Below, piece after piece: positions 58,560 to 64,000 of a stretch of DNA of 64,000 nucleotides. Every line of letters begins with the position of its first letter. Position 1 is the first letter of the stretch. This DNA is from Pyrus communis. Lineage: Eukaryota; Streptophyta; Magnoliopsida; Rosales; Rosaceae. Under the pieces are notes generated by a model. That model was not told the DNA's origin and did not search any database. It worked only from the letters and a program-made list of their open reading frames with translations. Both the position numbers and the translations under genes were made by a program. The stretch is from NCBI RefSeq assembly GCF_963583255.1, contig NC_084803.1, positions 25,022,428 to 25,086,427 of the forward strand. The letters are read 5' to 3'.

Positions 58560-60560
58560 TGTGGAGTCTAAAATAATTCTAAAAATTCTAGAGGCACATA
58601 TAGATTTTTACTCAAGAAAGACAAGATTGCCATCATTAAATGAGCAGACTTCTTAGATACTCCCATGCATAGCTCAGCACCCTGAAGGCCCAAGCACCTG
58701 AATCCAACTGCCCATAGCTCACCTACCCATAGCAAGTAAAAGTCAAAACATTAAAGATCAGGATTAATTACCCAAATCTTATCTTCAATAATTCCCAATT
58801 GAAGATTAACTCCATTCAAAGTAACTAATCCCTATTTAAATCAATTAGGGATATTTACACTATTATCTCAAGATATTATTTCCTATTTAATATCATGAGA
58901 ATATTCTCCTCTATAAACCTTGGTCAATAGGATGCCGTCATTTGTAGGTAAAACCCTAACACCATGGTCGGCCCTTTCCCCCTATGTATACCTCTTTCTC
59001 TACCAGATTACAGTAAGCTTTTGCTACCCCTAAAAGCCGTAAACATATACTTTTTTTAGAGAAACTAACTTAGGCATCAGAGATCCACTGGCCTAACCCC
59101 TACCTCGTGGGCGCGTGAGGCTTAGGTCTTTGATCAAAGGTGTTGATTGTTTTGCATGTGCATTTTCGTCAAAGTAAGAGACGGCGATAATTTGCATCGA
59201 CAAATTGGTGTTTTCATTTGAGAGCTCATTCAAATACTCAAATAAGACCTTCGCAATTGGTTTTTGAAATTTTCTGTTACGTTGATTTTCTCACACGTCA
59301 TATCAATTAATTTTTCCTAGAAAAGTTTCTTGATAATCCCCTGAGAAAGGATACAATGGTAGGAAATTCTGAAACCACAATGAACAGAACCCTGTATGCT
59401 TAACAATTTGGACTAGAGAGTGGAGACAAGGACGTGGCCCCACGACGACGATCTTTAAGGCTCAACGTGAAAGCAGGAAGAGCCCCACCGTCGCGGAGCA
59501 ACGCCACGGCCCAGATAGTTGCACTGCTACCTTTGCAACACATAGACCTCCAAAACATTTGGTAGGAGATCCAGGTTCATCCACCATCCTAAAGGCATGA
59601 GGCCCAGGTTCTCCAAGTAGCCGGCTGAGCCCAAGAAGCCCAAGCCATTGTAGCTTAAGCCGCTAACCATGCAGCCCAAGTTTTAGCAACTAGAGTCGAT
59701 CCAGCAACCCAAGCCACAACGACCAAAGTTCAACTCGCTGCAGATGTAGCCTGAGCCTAGCAGGAAGGGTCAGACTACCACTTTTCGCTGATTTCCAAGG
59801 TGTCTCTCGCCCACTGATCACATTTACTCGAGGCGTCAAGCAACCTATGGTGAAACCTTGGCTGCTCCACACCATCTGGCATGCCTGACTAGCCCGTGTC
59901 AAATTCAGGCTTCCAAAACAAGCTGAGGGCCCTGTGGTTCGCTCCGCATTGCGCCCTAACACTTCAAGTCGTAGCCCTAATTGCTAGTTGCCTTTGGCTC
60001 TAACTGAGTAAAGTAGCCCCAGTCGTGGCCCTTGCCATGCCACCTTTTCGATCTACGTCGAGCTGACTCCTGGCCCCTGCTAGCCGATGGTAGCACCACC
60101 TAAGACGAAGAAGAAGAAAAAAAAAATCAATTTGTTCTTACTCTTGTGCGGTACGAAGAAGAAGAAGAACAATGAGAAATGACTCTTTACAAGGGCAAAA
60201 GAAGAAGAAAGCCAGCGGAGGGGGAACAAATTTCCTTTGGCTACACTCTTTCTTGTACGGATAAAAATTGTTCTCCAAATTTATTTAATCCTTTGCTTAA
60301 GGAAAAATTAAATAGGTATTTGAGGCAATTGGTTTTCCTTTCCTAGAAGAGTCTATCTCCAAGTCCAAAAAGGAGATCTAAATCAAATTGTGAAACAACT
60401 CTACACACCCATGCAACTTGGGATTTCTACACCTATAACCATTTTCCTACATGCAGCCTAGCAGGTGTGGGGGAATTTGTGAAGCCAAAAATAATCCCAA
60501 AAATTCTAGAGGCGATATGTGGACTTTTGTTCAAGAAAGAGAAGATTGCCTTCATTAGGT
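58560..60560 (+). mobile_element. LARD-like LTR element, 3'-truncated
   Basis: The LTR at 58560-59202 (TGTGGAGTCTAAAATAA...GCATCGACA) is followed by AATTGGTGTTTTCATTTGAG, a primer-region pattern I recall from apple LARD elements. The interior (59203-60477) is GC-richer and has no intact frame; a weak basic gag-like stretch 'PRRRSLRLNVKAGRAPPSRS' follows the ATG at about 59356. A polypurine tract GTGTGGGGGAA leads to the start of the 3' LTR (60478-60560, TGTGAAGCCAAAAATAATCC), which matches 58560-58645 and is then cut off by the copia element. Confidence 0.75.
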
Positions 60561-61067
60561 TGAGGCGTGGGTATTTCACTCTCTTTAAGGAGATTCAAGC
60601 CCACTACGGTTTGACAAAAGTTTACGAACTGATTCAGTAGTATATCTCTTGACTTGTCACCTCCAGGATACAACAGTCCACCTAAATTGTGTTTGATTTA
60701 AACCTATGTACAAAAAGATAAGAGTCCAAAGCTCCACCATAAGAACACCTTTCATTGGCCGATATAAGTAAAAGATAGAAAGTATGGAGGAATAAAGGTT
60801 GTAGTCATTGGTAGTGGGATCATAAATAAAAAAAATAATGGAAAAAATGCTAATAATTATATGTTTATTATCACCCTTAGTGAATAGGGCAATAAACACA
60901 AATTAGAAAAAAAAAGTTACAAAAGTTACAAAAGATGACAAGGCTAAAGACTCCATCTCAATTTCTCACTAACCACAAATAATGACAAATAAACTTACTT
61001 TCCCACTAACAACCAAAAAATGACAATTATAATTAATTTAATTATTTAATATTAAAATGAACCAACA
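60561..61067 (-). repeat. 3' LTR of copia element (no MITE)
   Basis: 507 bp. It contains the unoccupied site ATATAAGTAAAAGATAG (60763-60779) that corresponds to the MITE insertion point in the other LTR. Confidence 0.88.
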
Positions 61068-62198
61068 TTCCCCCACTCATTTTTGATATTAATTATCAAG
61101 AAAAGAAGGAAAATAATACTGGCCAAAGACAGATCATTATTCATCATGAAGGTGTGACCTGCGTTGAACCTCTATTTGTGGAACAATAATCCCTACTCTA
61201 GAGTTAATAATGGTCTTAGACTTGAAATACAACTACTTAAGGGAAAAGAAGAATTACTGCTAACACATAATAATCTGGGTGTTAATTTTAGGTTTAATAG
61301 CTAGCATGTTGCGACCTTGTGCTAATCCTGGTTTTCATGGTGTATCTAAGAACAATCCCATTTCTCATAGAAAGCGACCCCGCTCTCACACTCACAAAGG
61401 TAAAATCTGTCAAGGATGCTCCCGTAATTATAACATCTCACTCAAAACGAGGGCCGTATTCTAAGACATTAAATAAACTTAACCTCCGAAAGACATCACA
61501 AGATCAATGCACTTACACCATAGGGATGAGTAAAAATAATAGTGCATCTCCTACGGTTATCATATGATTCGTTTTTCTCATTGAACCCAGTTATTAATAT
61601 CTCTAATTATCGGGTTGGGTGTTCTCATACGTGGATCATAATTTTACAAGCTTTAATCCCATCCTCCTTGATGTACTCCAAACCTTTTCTCTTGCCAAGG
61701 CCTTGGTTAATGGACATGCAAGATTATCACCAGATTTAATATAATTCACATTAATGGTACCATTGCTCAAATGAGATCTCATAACACTATGTTTTCTTCT
61801 TATAGGTTTGGATTTACCATTATAATAACGGTTTTCACCATGTTGATAGTAGCAGTGCTATCACAATGAATTACAATAGGCGGTATTGGTTTTTCTCAAA
61901 GTAGGATGTGATATAAAAAATCTCTCAACCATTATACTTCTTGAGTGGTTGATGTCAAAGCAATAAGTTCAACCTCCATGGTTGAATTACAATAATAGTT
62001 TGTTTCTTTGATTTCCAACAAAAAGCACAAGCACCTAATGTGAAAATATAACCAGTGGTAGAAAGAGAATCACCTGAAATAGTATTCTAATCAACATCAC
62101 TGAAACCTTCAAGTACTATAGGATATTTTTTTATAAAATAAACCATAATTCTTAGTGCCAAGTAAATATTTCATTACTCTTTCTATGGCAAGCCAATG

Positions 62199-62579
62199 TT
62201 ATTTACTTGGCTTACTGGTAAATCTTCTAAGCACTCCAACTGCATATGCAATGTCAGGTCTAGTACAAGCAGTCGCGTATCTCAAACTACCAATTATGCT
62301 AGCATATTCATCTTGATTAATCACATCATTTTCTTTTTCAACACGAAATAAGCGAATACTTAAATCAAAAGGAGTGGAAGCATGCTTGCAATCAATAAAA
62401 TTATATTTTCTCAAAATTTTCTCAATATAATGTGATTGATAAAAAATAAAAAATAAAAAATACCATCACATGTTTTTGTAATTTTCATGCCTAAAATACC
62501 ATCACAATCTCCTTAAAACTGTCGGAAAAATTACAAGAAAATTGTAATATTCTTTTAAGAAGCATGTAGACAATTAGGA
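62199..62579 (-). pseudogene. copia RT end and RNase H start
   Basis: The minus frame 62414-62199 encodes the start of the copia RNase H region: a 'FIDCKHASTPFD' block and 'EYASIIGSLRYATACTRPDIAYAVGVLRRF'. Upstream (62414-62579) frames with stops show the end of the RT, 'GMKITKTCDGI'. To the left (61080-62198) the remaining RNase H part is present only in decayed form. Confidence 0.8.
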
Positions 62580-63251
62580 TGAGGCGTGAGTATCTCGCTC
62601 TTTTTAAGGAGATGCAAGCCCAATGTTGTTTGACAAAAGTTCACGAACCGGTGTAGCAATATATCTCTTGGCTTGTCCACTCCACGATACAACAACCCAA
62701 CTTAATTGTGTTTGACTCAAACCTTTATGTACAAAAAGAGAAGAGCCCAAAGCTTCACCACAAGAACACCCTTCTTTGACCAATATAAATAAAGAGAAAT
62801 TATATTCACACACCCCAAATTACTCCTCCCACACCTTTTTAATTTTTTAATATTTTTCTACCACCACTAACATTTGATAGAAAAATATTAAAAAATTAAA
62901 AGAGTATGGGGGAAGTAATTTGGGAATTTTGTGAATATAATCTTCCTAAATAAAAGATAGAAAGTAGGGAGAAATAAAGATTGTAGTTGTTAGGAAATTG
63001 GTAGTGGGATCATAAATAAAAAGATAATGGGAAAAATGCTAATAATAATATGTTTATTATCACCCTTAGTGTATAGGGTAATAAACACAAATTAAACAAG
63101 AAAAAAGGTTACAAGAGTTACAAAAGATAAAAGACTAAAGACTCCATCTTAATTTCCTGCTAACCACAAATAATGACAAATAAACTTACTTTCCTACTAA
63201 TAACCAAATAATGACAATTGTAATTTATTTAATATTAAAAATGAACCAACT
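62580..63251 (-). repeat. 5' LTR of copia element, carrying a MITE
   Basis: Partner of 60561-61067; the difference in length is mainly the MITE at 62794-62946 plus its target duplication. The final base reads T where the left copy has A, removing the canonical TG start. Confidence 0.85.
62794..62946. mobile_element. foldback MITE with 8-bp TSD
   Basis: 153 bp. The left end GAGAAATTATATTCACA and the reverse complement of the right end GGAAGATTATATTCACAA pair, and the symmetry continues inward through CCCAAATTAC and AATTTTTTAATATTTTTCT (about 65 nt per arm). TAAATAAA is duplicated at 62786-62793 and 62947-62954. The sister LTR lacks the element, confirming the borders. An 8-bp duplication suits an hAT-type MITE. 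Confidence 0.9.
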
Positions 63252-64000
63252 GTAATTCTACATTTCTCCTTATATCCCTCTTTATGGAAAAGAGAAAATA
63301 CATTTTAGAAAATTTCGAGTTATGAATTCCTTACAACGGCTACAGTTTATAGTCTTTACAAATAGGCAAACACGATTGGGTGTAGGATATCACTAGGGCT
63401 ACCTTTTAGTACAATATGAATAAATACTACATCTGGGGGAGATATCATATATGTCTGGTATCAACTTTATAATCCCTACACTTTTACATAAAGTAAGGTC
63501 AATTATAGCTGATTTAGAGTGATGCATGTTTTCAATTTGATTTTAATTGTTAGTTTAATCACAACAAGGATGCTTGCCACTTGGAAGTCCATCATGCCGA
63601 TCTGGTCCTTATGTGGAAGGTCCCAGTACATTCACATCACCAACTGTTTCAGTTAGAAAATGGTTCAGGGATATGCCAAACCAAAAGGAAAAAGTTGAGG
63701 TGTTATCCCAAATCCAGTTCCATCTCACCTTTTATACTAAATTATAGCAGAGCTTAACTAATCAAAGTTCAAAGCCAAGTTAAGATAAAAAGGAATTACA
63801 GAGCGATAGACACGATAAAAAGGAGCACATATAACTTCCCGGAAAATTGACATGAAGATATAGTTGTGGTTGTGTCGTCAAAATTGGACATATATGCCGA
63901 CTACATACCAAATGTTAAGATAAGGCAAAGATCATGAATCATGATTAAGATGATAATGGTGTCATTTAGTTATCAGTATGGATGATGATTGATTAAGATG
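63252..64000. other. noncoding end of window
   Basis: AT-rich, no gene, LTR or repeat recognised. A feature cut by the window edge cannot be excluded. Confidence 0.45.

Larger units (their letters stand above)
60561..63251 (-). mobile_element. Ty1/copia element with large internal deletion
   Basis: The left LTR (60561-61067; minus TGTTGGTTCATT...CACGCCTCA) is the 3' LTR, bordered by polypurine minus GAGTGGGGGAA (61068-61078). The right LTR (62580-63251) is its partner, enlarged by a 153-bp MITE. Only 1.5 kb of interior remains, coding for the end of the reverse transcriptase and RNase H. Gag, protease, integrase and most of RT are gone, and no primer site adjoins the right LTR. The flanks TAGGT and GTAAT do not match, so the ends have been rearranged. 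Confidence 0.82.

Noticed and set aside
1..64000. CRISPR arrays, operons, ribosome binding sites, rRNA
   Set aside because: None seen; the sequence is plant nuclear with spliced genes, and the tandem repeats lack regular unique spacers.

Overview
This window is plant nuclear DNA. It is AT-rich, crowded with LTR retrotransposons and MITEs, and holds one clearly intact intron-containing gene. Several repeats (the Mutator-type MITE at 4493, the foldback MITE at 3260, a Tat-like LTR starting TGATAGGAGC) look like families I associate with the apple/pear tribe of Rosaceae. That assignment rests on recollection, not on a search.

The gene is a trehalose-6-phosphate phosphatase on the minus strand (44725-47044). 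It has nine coding exons and encodes 374 aa, closest by eye to Arabidopsis TPPI/TPPJ. Its promoter and 5' UTR are readable: a TATA box at 47390, a GA/CT microsatellite, a 5'-UTR intron just before the ATG, and a G-box/ABRE-like site upstream.

Layout, left to right. 1-5361: noncoding, with an 81-bp x3 minisatellite, two MITEs and one copy of a 250-bp dispersed repeat. 5362-10258: a degenerate gag-bearing LTR element (minus) with a 187-nt foldback inside. 10802-14185: a decayed chromodomain Ty3/gypsy element (minus). 14276-15300: a Harbinger-associated Myb/SANT remnant and a G-rich tract. 15604 to about 25225: a Mutator-like element (MULE), split by a gag-only Tat-like Ty3 element (17227-23804) with a perfect GGTTG target duplication. 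A copy of the left part of the MULE sits, unexpectedly, inside that Ty3 element. 25286-33106: mostly noncoding, with a SINE-like sequence and microsatellites. 33107-38506: a composite in which a small TRIM element encloses a Ty1/copia element that has only one LTR of its own. 39228-42926: a decayed hAT element. 44725-47400: the TPP gene. 50154-54980: three broken, nested or opposed copia fragments. 58560-60560: a non-coding LARD-like element, abutted by a deleted copia element (60561-63251) whose right LTR carries a MITE.

No host operon, CRISPR array, rRNA or convincing tRNA gene was seen. The most unusual structures are the TRIM-copia-TRIM composite, which would be explained by a single crossover between a one-LTR copia circle and a TRIM at the shared primer-binding site, and the MULE flank duplicated inside the Ty3 element.
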